Positions 43,898 to 54,392 are shown, numbered from the stretch's first letter. The stretch is DNA of 64,000 nucleotides from NIOZ-UU13 sp964653075 (GCA_964653075.1 CAZZAX010000001.1:62001-126000); one strand, 5' to 3'. Notes: a model not told the origin generated them from the sequence alone. A program made the numbers and translations.

Positions 43898-45310
43898 ATG
43901 AAAAACATAAAAAGACGTGATTTCTTAAAGATGGCGGCTATGGGGGCTTTAACTTGTATGAGTAGAGTCTCATTTGGTGCCGGTAAAGCCACTAAACCCA
44001 ACTTCGTTTTCATTATTGCCGATGACTGCACTTTCCGGGACATCGGCTGCTACGGTGGACAGGCTTATACACCGAACATAGACAAACTTGCATCCGAAGG
44101 GATGCGTTTTACACAATGTTTCCAGGCGGCGCCAATGTGCTCACCCACACGGCACAACATCTATACCGGCCTGTACCCGGTCAAGAGCGGCGCCTATCCT
44201 AACCACACCTTTGCCAAAGAGGGTACCAAAAGCGTTGTCCACTACCTAAAACCGCTCGGCTACCGCATAGCCTTGAGCGGCAAGCGGCATATTAATCCGG
44301 TGGAAATATTTCCGTTCGAGTATTCAGGCAAAAGAAATAATCCCGACTTCGCAGCCATCGACAAGTTCATAAGCGAGTGCAAAAAAGGCGGGACGCCTTT
44401 CTGCCTCTTTGCCTGCTCCAACGAGCCGCACTCACCATGGAACAAGGGCGATGCCTCACGCTACGATGCGGCCACATTGAAACTGCCGCCATACTTCGTT
44501 GATACCGAGCAGACACGTGAGAATATGACGAGGTATTTGGCCGAGATTACGTATTATGACGGACAGGTTGGCCAGGCCCTTGAAATTCTGGACAAGTACA
44601 ACCTTGCGAAAAATACATTGGTGATAGTGGTCAGTGAGCAGGGTTCGAGTTTTCCCTTTGGAAAATGGACGTGTTACGATACGGGGCTGCAATCCGCCTT
44701 TATTGCCCGCTGGCCCGGCAAAATCAAGCCCGGCAAAGTCAACAACGCATTGATAGAATACGTCGATGTTCTGCCGACATATATAGAGGCGGCAGGTGAA
44801 ATGCCGCCATCGATACTCGATGGAAAAAGTCTCTTGCCGGTTCTGCTGGGAAAAGCAAAAGAACATAAGAGATATGTCTTCGGTGAAATGACGACACGCG
44901 GTATTAATAATGGCTCTGAATATTTCGGCATTCGTTCGATTCGCTCGCGCAGATTTAAATACGTCTGGAACTTCACCCCGGAAACAAAATTCCGGAATGC
45001 CTGCACTAATTCGAAAATCTTCAAGTCCTGGCAGGATAAAGCGGCAACCGATAACGATGCCGCGGACAAGGTTCGCCGTTACGAACAAAGACCGGCAGAA
45101 GAGCTGTATGATGTTACGAAGGACCGATATGAGTGGAACAATCTGGCCGACGACCCGAAATACGCAAGAGTAAAAGCAGGACTCAGGAGACGACTTCTGG
45201 AATGGATGGAAGCTATGGGAGACAAAGGCCAGCAGACAGAACTTGAAGCATTGGAGCACCAGGCCAAAAACATGCCCAAAAAAAGCAAGAAAAAGAAAAA
45301 AGCTAATTAA
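43898..45310 (+). CDS. Tat-exported family S1 sulfatase (Cys type)
   Basis: This 470-residue protein has a twin-arginine signal (IKRRDFLKMA). Sulfatase motifs are NFVFIIADDCTFRDIGCYGG (metal Asp42-Asp43) and PMC81SPTRHNIYTG, the C-x-P-x-R formylglycine site. YRIALSGKRH and SNEPHSPW supply the Lys and His residues of the active site. Cys81 must be converted to formylglycine by a maturase not encoded in this window. The Lys-rich C-terminus is unusual. It probably desulfates a glycan degraded by the GH29-like and GH127 enzymes next door. It starts the 43898-47451 tandem. Confidence 0.93.
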   Translation: MKNIKRRDFLKMAAMGALTCMSRVSFGAGKATKPNFVFIIADDCTFRDIGCYGGQAYTPNIDKLASEGMRFTQCFQAAPMCSPTRHNIYTGLYPVKSGAYPNHTFAKEGTKSVVHYLKPLGYRIALSGKRHINPVEIFPFEYSGKRNNPDFAAIDKFISECKKGGTPFCLFACSNEPHSPWNKGDASRYDAATLKLPPYFVDTEQTRENMTRYLAEITYYDGQVGQALEILDKYNLAKNTLVIVVSEQGSSFPFGKWTCYDTGLQSAFIARWPGKIKPGKVNNALIEYVDVLPTYIEAAGEMPPSILDGKSLLPVLLGKAKEHKRYVFGEMTTRGINNGSEYFGIRSIRSRRFKYVWNFTPETKFRNACTNSKIFKSWQDKAATDNDAADKVRRYEQRPAEELYDVTKDRYEWNNLADDPKYARVKAGLRRRLLEWMEAMGDKGQQTELEALEHQAKNMPKKSKKKKKAN

Positions 45311-45399
45311 TAATTTAATATTCTCACATAGAAGTTTTGTTCAATTATAAAAGATATTCTACATAGAACTGATCCTCAGAAATATAAAAGGAGCAATAT

Positions 45400-47451
45400 A
45401 TGTCAATCGTAAGAATTACTACATTCTTCCTCTGCTGTTTCTCCCAGATTTTTATTTTCACGTCAAATGGCACAGCTAAAGAGAAATCCAACCCTGCCGA
45501 CGACAAGAAATTACCGAAACGACTTAGGCGGGATGAGAGCTTTTTCGGTATCCATTTCGACCTGCATGCAAGAGAAACTGATGATCAAATCGGCAAAAAT
45601 GTTACACCCCGCATGGTGACAAATATTATTGAAATAGTTAAACCAGACTACATCCAGTGCGACTGCAAAGGCCACCCAGGTATAACCAGCTATCCGACAA
45701 AAGTGGGAAATCGTGCGGCAGGCTATATAGGCGACCAGTTGAAAATATGGCGAGATGTAACCGCTCGGTACGGCGTTGCTCTATTTATGCACTACTCAGG
45801 CGTTTGGGACAGTGCTGCAATCAAAAAACACCCAGAATGGGCTAGCATCGACTCGAATGGAAAACGCGATAACAGAATGACCTCCGTCTTCGGGCCTTAT
45901 GTAGATGAACTGTTGATACCACAACTCAAGGAACTCCGCGACAAATACAATGTCGATGGAGTCTGGGTTGACGGTGAGTGCTGGTCCGTCAAACACGACT
46001 GGTCCGAAGCAGCTGTCAAGGCCTTTCAAAAGGAAACCGCTATTACACAGGTCCCACGCAAGCCATCCGATCCGCATTATCTCGAATACACACAATTTTG
46101 TCGCGATGGTTTCCGCAAATACTTCAATCATTACGTCACCGCCCTGCATAAGCACGACCCCGAGTTCCAGATATGTGGAAACTGGGCATTCAGTTCATTC
46201 ATGCCCGAACCTGTAAGTATCGATGTCGATTTCCTCAGTGGTGATTTCAGCCCGAATGACGCCCTCAACTCCGCTCGCCTCGAAGGCAGATGCCTTAGAA
46301 GCCAGAACCGGGCATGGGACCTTATGTCATGGAGCTTCTATCGAGCATCCGATGGAGCACGCAGCACAAAAAGCGTAGTTCAGCTTCAACAGGAAGCTGC
46401 CGTCGTGCTTGCACTCGGCGGCGGTTACCAAGCATACTTCAAGCAGAAACGAGACTTATCAATCTACGACTGGCAGGTGGATATAATGGCGGGTGTCGCC
46501 GAGTTCTGCCGAGCCCGTCAGAAATTTTGCCACAAAGCCGAGCCCGTTCCACAAATTGCTCTTGTTTATTCCGGAGCGGCCACCTACCGCAATACGTCCC
46601 GACTTTTCGGTTCATGGGCATCAGTACTCTCACCACTGGATGGGATTTTAAGAGCATTATTGAATAACCAGTATTCCGTGGATGTTCTCGTCGAACATCA
46701 CATCAAAGGTAATATGCAGAAATACCCCATTATTGTGATTCCCGAATGGGACTATCTCGATCCGGATTTCATAAGTGAACTCGTGACTTACACTCGCAAT
46801 GGCGGCAGCCTCCTCGTAATCGGGCCAAAAGCTGCCTCAATGTTCAAGCAGCATCTTGGTGTCACCTTCGAAGGAAAACCTGATATCAAAACTCAATGGC
46901 TCGACCATAACGGTCGCCTGGGAGCATTTAAAGCCTTATCACAACCTGTGAAACCAGCAATTAACACAGAATCTTTCGGCAGGCTCTATCAGGAAAATGA
47001 TGTTAAGGGTAGTTTTGAGATTGCCGGCTCGATATCTGAGCTTGACAAGGGTAAAATCGCCGCAGTTTATTTCAACTTCGGCCAGCGCTACAAAACAGCA
47101 GCGACAGCGGTCGCAAGGGATTTCATCGGCGGACTCGCTCAGCGCCTTTTTCCCCGCCCTGCGGTTGAAGTAACCGGTTCACACTATGTTGACGTCTCAG
47201 TAAATACGATTGACGGCAAGCTAGCAGTGAATCTTGTAAACACAGCCGGACCTCACGACGATGATAAAATACACGTCTTTGATGACATCCCCAGCCTTGG
47301 AAAGTTGAAAGTTAAAATCCGCAGTAAAAACAGGCCCAAAAAAATCATTCTCCAGCCGGCCGATAAACAACTCCAATTCAAATATCGCGATGGCATAGTA
47401 GAGCTGACATTACCCCGGCTGAACATTCATGACATTATAATAACAGAATAA
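45400..47451 (+). CDS. Secreted GH29-like (alpha-L-fucosidase-related) glycoside hydrolase
   Basis: This 683-residue protein has AAAGGAG before the ATG and a signal peptide (1-26). The TIM barrel opens FFGIHFDLHARE and carries NVDGVWVDGECW, where Asp191 is the likely nucleophile by analogy with GH29. Residues about 385-500 form a class I amidotransferase-like domain (IALVYSGAATYRN, YPIIVIPEWDYLDP, GGSLLVIGPKAA), as in beta-galactosidase trimerisation domains. A beta domain ends the protein. True fucosidase activity is uncertain, because the GH29 acid/base is not assigned. It probably shares a transcript with the sulfatase 90 bases upstream. Confidence 0.75.
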   Translation: MSIVRITTFFLCCFSQIFIFTSNGTAKEKSNPADDKKLPKRLRRDESFFGIHFDLHARETDDQIGKNVTPRMVTNIIEIVKPDYIQCDCKGHPGITSYPTKVGNRAAGYIGDQLKIWRDVTARYGVALFMHYSGVWDSAAIKKHPEWASIDSNGKRDNRMTSVFGPYVDELLIPQLKELRDKYNVDGVWVDGECWSVKHDWSEAAVKAFQKETAITQVPRKPSDPHYLEYTQFCRDGFRKYFNHYVTALHKHDPEFQICGNWAFSSFMPEPVSIDVDFLSGDFSPNDALNSARLEGRCLRSQNRAWDLMSWSFYRASDGARSTKSVVQLQQEAAVVLALGGGYQAYFKQKRDLSIYDWQVDIMAGVAEFCRARQKFCHKAEPVPQIALVYSGAATYRNTSRLFGSWASVLSPLDGILRALLNNQYSVDVLVEHHIKGNMQKYPIIVIPEWDYLDPDFISELVTYTRNGGSLLVIGPKAASMFKQHLGVTFEGKPDIKTQWLDHNGRLGAFKALSQPVKPAINTESFGRLYQENDVKGSFEIAGSISELDKGKIAAVYFNFGQRYKTAATAVARDFIGGLAQRLFPRPAVEVTGSHYVDVSVNTIDGKLAVNLVNTAGPHDDDKIHVFDDIPSLGKLKVKIRSKNRPKKIILQPADKQLQFKYRDGIVELTLPRLNIHDIIITE

Positions 47452-47506
47452 AATACCCGTCGGAAAACGGCAGTGATATGAAATACCTACTATGCTTATT
47501 TAACAA

Positions 47507-49336
47507 CTAAAGACTAAATTCAATCAGCTCATCATCCGTCATAGCATCTTCCTCCGGATTTGGCACAAGAAAATACGTCGCCTTGCAGCCTGGGTCGGCA
47601 TACTCAGTAAGGGTCAGTTTTATGTCGGCTTTGCTCGCAGCATTGTAATTATTTGGATTCCAGAATAAAGCCTCACAGGTTAGACCATCGGGACGAATAG
47701 TATCGTCTTTGCCGGACAGCTTAACAGAAGTCGGATCAAGCCACATAAGCCTCATTATATCAGGATCAAAATCTTTTTGACGTTCAGGATTCAGACAAAA
47801 TAACATAGGACCACGCATAACAGCAACACGACCCGCCTGACTCTTTCTTCCTCTTATCAGCCGCCAGGACATCGGCATTTGCAGCCTGATTTCGTCACCG
47901 GCTTTCCACTTCCGGCTAACCATAAAGAATGAACCACCCCCGGCGGTCATCCTGGTTGTATCTCCATTAATTGTGATATTCGCTTTGTCACACCAACGCG
48001 GAATCCGCAGATACAACGGAAAATGAGATGGTTTTGATGGCTTGAGGTGAATAACCACGTTTCCCGAGTTTGGATAATCTGTGACTTGATGAACCTTAAG
48101 GGACAAACCTTTTCTGACATCTAAAACAGCAGAAGATGCGGCATATAGATTGATAGCCAGGCCTTCGTTCCAACGGTAATAGAGCATACCCGGCAGTTCA
48201 GCTATAATTCGCCTGAAATTGCACGGACAACAATAAGTATCGCCGTCGAAATACACACGCGGCCCCTCGAAAGGTGAGTAATATCTAAGACGACGGCCAT
48301 CGGGGGACTGTGCAGCAAATAATCCATTGTATATCGCTCGCTCCATTATATCACCATAGATGGATTCACCTTCGATCTGAAGCATAGTATCCAGCCATTG
48401 AATCAGATAGGCCGTGGAACAGGTCTCCCCCAATTTAAAAAATCCCTGCTGATTACTATGCCAGCATTCCTGATAACCGCAAAGTCCCGGCACCAACAGC
48501 CCATCCCCTCTAACTAAAAAATCGAAGGTTTTCCGCGACTGGTTCATTAATCCCGGATTCGGCTGCAACTGATTTAACCTTAATTGCGCAAGACAATGGC
48601 ACAAATGATAATATGCGTGTCCTTCGAGATTTCCCCATCGCCCTTGAATTAGCTCTGTGTCCCAGTCCGCCAGTTTTCTGTGTTCCACGCAAAAATCCAG
48701 GTATCGCTTTTCACTGGTTTGCTCGTATAAAGCAAGCATCGCTTCTTCCAGACCCGTAGTTGCAACATAGACCGAAATCCAGTCATTCGTTTTTCGATTC
48801 GGCTCAGCAGACCAGCACCTTATTATATAGTCCGCCAGCTTCCTTGCAGCTTCGAGTGACGATTTTTCTTTGAAATACTTATAGTCGCTGGTCATACCTA
48901 ATACGATATAGCCCATCTCATGAATGTCCCACAATTGCCACATTCGCTTTTGAGGCACGCATATGCCTATATATCCGTCTTTTTCCTGAGTCTTAATAGT
49001 TTCATAAACGATATGTTTCTTAAGATTGAGTACCTTCTCATTTTTGGTATGTGCAGCGAATCTAACAAGACTATCGATAAATTTGCCTAAACCTATATAT
49101 CCGCCCTGACGGTTTCTCTGCTTAAAGGGAAGAAGAAAATCTTTTTCCACATCAAGCACTAACACGTTGTTGTTTATGGTGATATCAATCCGGCGGCCAA
49201 TTTCACCATCGACTTTCACCCGATCAATATTAAGCGGAGTAAGTTTCTCTGCCGCATATAAAGGATTGATTGTTACGCCGATAAATAACAGCACTAATAA
49301 AGTTAAGCCTGTCTTGATTTTCTTTTGTTTGTCCAT
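47507..49336 (-). CDS. GH127 beta-L-arabinofuranosidase
   Basis: This 609-residue protein has CAGGAG before the ATG and a signal peptide (1-28). The (alpha/alpha)6 barrel carries the GH127 (DUF1680) zinc-thiolate set: GETCSTAYLIQW near residue 303 (Glu and Cys ligands) and DTYCCPCNFRR near 366 (two adjacent Cys, the first the expected nucleophile). In Bifidobacterium HypBA1 this set cleaves beta-L-arabinofuranosyl linkages of hydroxyproline-rich glycoproteins. Two beta-sandwich domains follow. It is convergent with the GH29-like gene, 56 bases apart, in the same glycan-degrading cluster. Confidence 0.92.
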   Translation of the reverse strand: MDKQKKIKTGLTLLVLLFIGVTINPLYAAEKLTPLNIDRVKVDGEIGRRIDITINNNVLVLDVEKDFLLPFKQRNRQGGYIGLGKFIDSLVRFAAHTKNEKVLNLKKHIVYETIKTQEKDGYIGICVPQKRMWQLWDIHEMGYIVLGMTSDYKYFKEKSSLEAARKLADYIIRCWSAEPNRKTNDWISVYVATTGLEEAMLALYEQTSEKRYLDFCVEHRKLADWDTELIQGRWGNLEGHAYYHLCHCLAQLRLNQLQPNPGLMNQSRKTFDFLVRGDGLLVPGLCGYQECWHSNQQGFFKLGETCSTAYLIQWLDTMLQIEGESIYGDIMERAIYNGLFAAQSPDGRRLRYYSPFEGPRVYFDGDTYCCPCNFRRIIAELPGMLYYRWNEGLAINLYAASSAVLDVRKGLSLKVHQVTDYPNSGNVVIHLKPSKPSHFPLYLRIPRWCDKANITINGDTTRMTAGGGSFFMVSRKWKAGDEIRLQMPMSWRLIRGRKSQAGRVAVMRGPMLFCLNPERQKDFDPDIMRLMWLDPTSVKLSGKDDTIRPDGLTCEALFWNPNNYNAASKADIKLTLTEYADPGCKATYFLVPNPEEDAMTDDELIEFSL

Positions 49337-49549
49337 AATGATGTCTCCTGACTGAAGTGCATATTGTACAATTACTGAGTTTTCAAATCAACGTAAATGG
49401 GAATCCTGTGAATAGAACCACGACAAAATCATTTTAGATTTGTAAAATCAAGGTTTTTATGCTAATCTTTCCGCATGAACAAGGAAGTTAAAGAAAGACC
49501 TCAAAACACATAGTTTTTCAAATCACAAGAGGATGAGAAAGGAGCAAAA

Positions 49550-52500
49550 ATGAACAAGGGACAAATGAGAGCGCACACAGCCTGGCTCACCGGGCTTATT
49601 ATTTGCTCGTGCCTGTTTCCTGTGCGAATTTTGATGGGCGAATCGGCGAAAGAAATCCTCGACGCAAGTGGTGTCAAGGGCGGCCTGATAGTACATCTTG
49701 GTTGTGGAAATGGAACGCTGACAGCCCAATTACGCGCTGGTGATCAATACTTTATCCACGGCCTTGATACGGACGCGGCAGAAGTCGCCGCCGCCCGAGA
49801 CAATCTTATTAAGCAAGGGATATACGGTCCTGTAAGCGTCGATCAATGGGACGGGGAGCACCTGCCTTATGCCGACAATCTTATTAATCTGATTGTAGCT
49901 AACGAACCGGAACACCTCTCTGAAACCGAATTGCTCCGGGCGCTGGCTCCTATGGGCGTCGCTTTCGTTCGGCAAGATGGGCATTGGAAGAAAGTGACCA
50001 AGTCCCGGCCGGTGGAAATGGACGAGTGGACACACTACTTCCACGGCCCGGACGGCAACCCGGTGGCTCAGGATTCCATTGTCGGGCCTCCGGAGAGGCT
50101 TCAGTGGGTTGGAAGCCCACGTTGGTCGCGCCACCATGACCATATGGCCAGCATGACCTCTCTCGTTTCAACCGGAGGACGCATCTTCTACATCTTTGAC
50201 GAAGGGCCTACTGCTTCGATACAGCTTCCGTCCAAATGGCGGCTTATCGCACGCGACGCATTTAACGGGGTCATCCTTTGGAAACGCAAGATTAACCAGT
50301 GGAACACCCGGCAGTATCCTCTCAAGAGCGGCCCGGCCCATCTTCTGCGTCGTCTCGTGGCGGTCGGACAACGCGTCTATGTCACTCTCGGCATTGACGC
50401 ACCGGTTACGGCACTTGATGCCGCAAGCGGCAAGACGTTACTGACTTATCAAGGCAGTGAACACACGCGGGAGATCGTGGTTTCCGAGGGCGTCGCATTC
50501 TTTGTAACCGACACTTCACGGTCCATCCTGCCCGACTGGCGCCGCAACGATACTTATGTCTGGGCCAACTCTCGAAGGGCTAACCCGGGCTGGGGCTGGA
50601 AGGGAACACCGCGAAAGATACTCGCTTACAAAGCTGATTCCAGTCATCTTTTATGGCAGGCCGAAGCTCCCGTAGCTCCTTGTTCAATGGCAGTGGACAC
50701 AGAACGTCTCGTCTTCCACGACGGGAAAAAACTGGTTTGTCTGGACCGTCAAAGCGGCAGCACTCTCTGGGAAAGTGAGCAAACACCGACCGGATTACCC
50801 GTTCATACCAGTACAGGACCGCGGGTGCTGATCTATAAAGATGTTGTTCTTCTGGCCGGCAATACAGGCAAAATGTCCGGCTTCTCAGCCGGCAACGGAA
50901 AGAAGCTCTGGGAGCAGACACATCGGCCCAGTGGTCATCAATCCTTAAAAGACCTGTTCGTGGTTCAAGGTCTGGCCTGGACCGGTTCTATCGCCGGCAA
51001 TCAAAACGATGGTGCCTTTGCCGGCTACGACCCGGTCACCGGAAAGGTAGCAAGAGAGTTCCCGGCTGATGTAAAAGTGCACTGGTTCCATCACCGCTGC
51101 TATCCCTCCAAAGCAACAAGCGGTTATTTGATTACCGCGCGTAACGGTACTGAGTTCATTGATCTTACAGCCCAGCACTGGAAGCCTCACCACTGGGTAC
51201 GCGGTGGCTGCATTTACGGTGTGATGCCGTGTAACGGAATGACCTATGCACCAATGGACTCCTGCGGTTGCCAGTTGGAAGCCAAACTCACGGGCTTAAA
51301 AGCTCTTGCCTCCGGCCCCGGCCCCCGGATAACCAAAGCCGTCCTTCTGACTCGGAACCGTCTGGAACGGGGGCCTGCATATGGGAAAGCGGACGGCCCA
51401 TCCGCCGGTCCCGCCGACTGGCCTACATATCGACACGATGAAAGCCGCAGCGGTGCCACTTCTGCTGCCGTTTCCACCAAATTGAAGCAAAACTGGCAAG
51501 CAAGATTGCCCGGCCGCCTCAGTGCGCCAACCATTGCCGCCGGTAAACTGTTCGTCGCCTCCATTGACACTCATACCCTGTATGCGCTGGACACACAAAC
51601 TTCTCGTAAGCTATGGTCTTATACCACCGGTGGGCGAATCGACTCTCCGCCAACCTATTACAAAGGGCTTATCCTCTTCGGCTCGGCTGACGGACATGTT
51701 TACGCCCTGCGAGCCGGCGACGGCATCCTTGCCTGGCGTTTCCGCGGGGCCCCGGTTGACCGCCGCATGATGGCCTGGGAACAGCTCGAATCCGCCTGGC
51801 CCGTCCACGGCAGCGTATTGGTCCATAACAACGTGCTCTACTGCACTGCCGGTCGAAACATGTACGTCGATGGCGGGATTCGTTTCCTGCGACTTGACCC
51901 GGCCACCGGTAAACTACTGGGCGAAACGGTCATGAATGACAAAGACCCCGAAACCGGCCAGGATATGCACTTAGCTTACCTGAAGAGGACACAGGGAAAC
52001 AACATGCCGGTGGCCCATTCCGACATTTTGACTTGTGACGGACGGAATATCTGGATGCGCTCGCAAAAAATCACTTTCGATGGCAAGCGGCTTGAAATCG
52101 GCCTTCAGAACGTAGAAGAACAGAATCCGGAAGACTTCCATATCTTCTGCCAGAACGGCTTTTTGGACGACTCCTACTTCTTCCGTTCTTATTGGACCTT
52201 CGGACGCCGCGTTACCGGCGGGTACGGTGGATGGTACAAGGCCGGACGCCTTGTACCCTCGGGTCGTATCCTCTGTTTCGATGAGAAAAGTGTCTATGGA
52301 TATGGACGCAAGCCGGAGTACATGGTCAATTCCTCTGTTCTGGAATACCGGATTTTTTCCGCCGGCAAGGTAGTTACACGACAGGCCATCGACCGAATTA
52401 GCAAGGCCGAGCGAGCCATTAACAATCGTTCGAGCCACAGAAACGCCTCCTCATCCGACTGGCGCCTGCGCTATTTCTTCCCGGACAAGGACCTTAGTGC

Positions 52501-53446
52501 CGCAACTTTCCAATGGACTCTTGAACAACCGGCAATCATAGCCCGCGCTATGACAGCGGTTTCAGATAAACTCTTTATTGCCGGCCCTCCCGACCTGCTC
52601 GATGAACGGCACGCTTTCCATTACCCCGATGACCCTGAAGTTAAAGCAAGATTAAAGCGACAGGCCGAAGTTCTTGACGGCCGGGCCGGGGGACAGCTAT
52701 GGGTTCTCACCAAAACCGATGGCAAACTGGTTAGTCGATATGCTTTGGATACTATCCCTGTTTTCGACGGCATGGCCGCCGCGGGGGACAGCCTCTACAT
52801 GACCACCGTAGATGGACGCGTGATGTGCCTTACCGGAAGGCAAGGCGCTCCTCTGCGTAAGGCCGGTGATAAGCCTTCTCAGGTCATCTGGGACAAGCCC
52901 GAAGACCCAGGCTACCTGCTTGCTCCAGTAGAACGCAAAGAAGGCGACTTCGCAAAAGTAACACGGTGCCAGGTGATATCCTCAAAGCTGGGCTATCGCC
53001 TGCGGAGCACAGGTAAAAAGCAGGTAGGCATAGCAGTAAAGAAGCTGGACAGGCCGATCACCGGCTCGGCTACTTTCACTACCCGTATGAAGGCTGTTTC
53101 GGGCGGCGATGGTTTGCTCAGCAACGGATATCTCGCTTTCGGAAACGGCACTGCGGACACCAGGCTTATCAAGTGCGGCGCGCGTCTAAGAGCACAGCAA
53201 GCCTCAATTGTTCAGGGACCGTTACTTAAAGGCAAGTCCGGTACCGCCAAAATCAACGCCACCAACGATAAAGGCGTGGAAATTGTCGTAAGAGTTAATC
53301 TAAGAACCCAAAAGATTCTTTACACGGCCAACGGAGTGATGATGGAGGCCCGAATACAACGTCCCCTACAATCCATCACTCACGTAGGATACGTCATAAA
53401 CAGCGCGCTCATTGACTTCGCACCTGTAGAAATTAATACTCAATGA
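49550..53446 (+). CDS. Secreted methyltransferase-PQQ-like beta-propeller fusion
   Basis: This 1298-residue protein has AAAGGAG before the ATG. Residues 1-30 form a signal peptide. Residues about 33-145 are a class I SAM methyltransferase-like domain with an intact glycine loop (VHLGCGNGTL, 48-57), an acidic GLDTD (71-75) and NLINLIVANEPEHLS. After the DEWTHYFHGPDGN linker come one PQQ-like propeller (ARDAFNGVILWKRK) and a second starting WPTYRHDESRSG near residue 625 (blades such as GHVYALRAGDGILAW). The last 200 residues are a jelly-roll-like domain. The role is unknown. The sequence is paralogous to 1-4108 but with modules in another order. Confidence 0.88.
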   Translation: MNKGQMRAHTAWLTGLIICSCLFPVRILMGESAKEILDASGVKGGLIVHLGCGNGTLTAQLRAGDQYFIHGLDTDAAEVAAARDNLIKQGIYGPVSVDQWDGEHLPYADNLINLIVANEPEHLSETELLRALAPMGVAFVRQDGHWKKVTKSRPVEMDEWTHYFHGPDGNPVAQDSIVGPPERLQWVGSPRWSRHHDHMASMTSLVSTGGRIFYIFDEGPTASIQLPSKWRLIARDAFNGVILWKRKINQWNTRQYPLKSGPAHLLRRLVAVGQRVYVTLGIDAPVTALDAASGKTLLTYQGSEHTREIVVSEGVAFFVTDTSRSILPDWRRNDTYVWANSRRANPGWGWKGTPRKILAYKADSSHLLWQAEAPVAPCSMAVDTERLVFHDGKKLVCLDRQSGSTLWESEQTPTGLPVHTSTGPRVLIYKDVVLLAGNTGKMSGFSAGNGKKLWEQTHRPSGHQSLKDLFVVQGLAWTGSIAGNQNDGAFAGYDPVTGKVAREFPADVKVHWFHHRCYPSKATSGYLITARNGTEFIDLTAQHWKPHHWVRGGCIYGVMPCNGMTYAPMDSCGCQLEAKLTGLKALASGPGPRITKAVLLTRNRLERGPAYGKADGPSAGPADWPTYRHDESRSGATSAAVSTKLKQNWQARLPGRLSAPTIAAGKLFVASIDTHTLYALDTQTSRKLWSYTTGGRIDSPPTYYKGLILFGSADGHVYALRAGDGILAWRFRGAPVDRRMMAWEQLESAWPVHGSVLVHNNVLYCTAGRNMYVDGGIRFLRLDPATGKLLGETVMNDKDPETGQDMHLAYLKRTQGNNMPVAHSDILTCDGRNIWMRSQKITFDGKRLEIGLQNVEEQNPEDFHIFCQNGFLDDSYFFRSYWTFGRRVTGGYGGWYKAGRLVPSGRILCFDEKSVYGYGRKPEYMVNSSVLEYRIFSAGKVVTRQAIDRISKAERAINNRSSHRNASSSDWRLRYFFPDKDLSAATFQWTLEQPAIIARAMTAVSDKLFIAGPPDLLDERHAFHYPDDPEVKARLKRQAEVLDGRAGGQLWVLTKTDGKLVSRYALDTIPVFDGMAAAGDSLYMTTVDGRVMCLTGRQGAPLRKAGDKPSQVIWDKPEDPGYLLAPVERKEGDFAKVTRCQVISSKLGYRLRSTGKKQVGIAVKKLDRPITGSATFTTRMKAVSGGDGLLSNGYLAFGNGTADTRLIKCGARLRAQQASIVQGPLLKGKSGTAKINATNDKGVEIVVRVNLRTQKILYTANGVMMEARIQRPLQSITHVGYVINSALIDFAPVEINTQ

Positions 53447-53569
53447 TTACACAACTTCGCCTTCGGATATTTCAACACGGATGTACTTCTATGATTAAGC
53501 AGGGAAGTCTCTGGCACAGTAGCAGGCTGATGTTCGGTTTTCTTCTAAAGAGTTCACACAGGGACACCT

Positions 53570-54286
53570 TTAGCCGCCTCTGTTTGTGCGAAGGAGTTTC
53601 CCGCTTTTCTTGTCCCAGATGATGGTGCGAACCTTCATTCGATGGTCACCGTGGCAATCCGTGCAGACTATTTTCTCGGGATTGGTTTCTTCGAAACCCT
53701 GCTCTTTCCAGCGAGTAACCACCTTTTCGGGCGGGACATCATCAGATTCATGGCAGCCTTTACAGGAAGTATTCGCCTTTTCTGATTTCTTCTTCAAATA
53801 GTCAGCGATAATCTTCCTGGGTGAAATATCATGAGTTTTATGGCAGCTTCGACATAAGGGGTCGATTTTGTCGGCTGAATATAAGGTCTCGGGGGCGGTT
53901 ATATTGTTTTCGTCGTTTTGATGTGCTGAAGATTCACCGTGACAATTGAAGCACCCGGCATTAGCCTTCGCATGGCTATTAGCTAAAAATTCGGTTTTGT
54001 AGTTTGCATGGCAGACAAAGCAGGCGGTGTTCTCATTTGCAGCCTGGGTGGCTGCAGCAGCAAAAGCTTTTTCTTCTTCGTTTGGCTCATCAAGAAGTAA
54101 TGGAGCGCTCGTATCGATAACAAGCGGTGGTAGTCCTCCTGTAGTTTTGGCTTCATTTTCAATTACAGGGGCTGTTTTAGTTTCAGCCGGCTCAGATTCG
54201 CTTGAGCTTGTGCAGCTCAGAAGAGTTATTATCGAAAGCATCAGAAGTATTGCAAATATTGTTAAAAATCCGTTATCTCTTTTCAT
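53570..54286 (-). CDS. Penta-heme c-type cytochrome lipoprotein
   Basis: This 238-residue protein has a lipobox LLSC (Cys25) and a Ser/Glu/Thr-rich linker. Five C-x-x-C-H heme sites follow: CFVCH (89), CFNCH (112), CRSCH (145), CKGCH (175) and CTDCH (208). Extra His residues (for example HAKAN, HQND, HDIS) can provide distal ligands. The pattern resembles NapC/NrfB-type or doubled-CXXCH cytochromes that carry electrons in the periplasm. The tail continues about 25 residues past the last heme. It sits 106 bases downstream of the aldo/keto reductase-like gene on the same strand. Confidence 0.92.
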   Translation of the reverse strand: MKRDNGFLTIFAILLMLSIITLLSCTSSSESEPAETKTAPVIENEAKTTGGLPPLVIDTSAPLLLDEPNEEEKAFAAAATQAANENTACFVCHANYKTEFLANSHAKANAGCFNCHGESSAHQNDENNITAPETLYSADKIDPLCRSCHKTHDISPRKIIADYLKKKSEKANTSCKGCHESDDVPPEKVVTRWKEQGFEETNPEKIVCTDCHGDHRMKVRTIIWDKKSGKLLRTNRGG

Positions 54287-54392
54287 TTACTGTCCTTGTG
54301 AGAATGTCCAAACTAACGAATCCACCTACAGGTTAGACTGCGATTCTTTTTCTACAGGAATGATTCACCGAGATAAAGAAAAGCACCGACTA

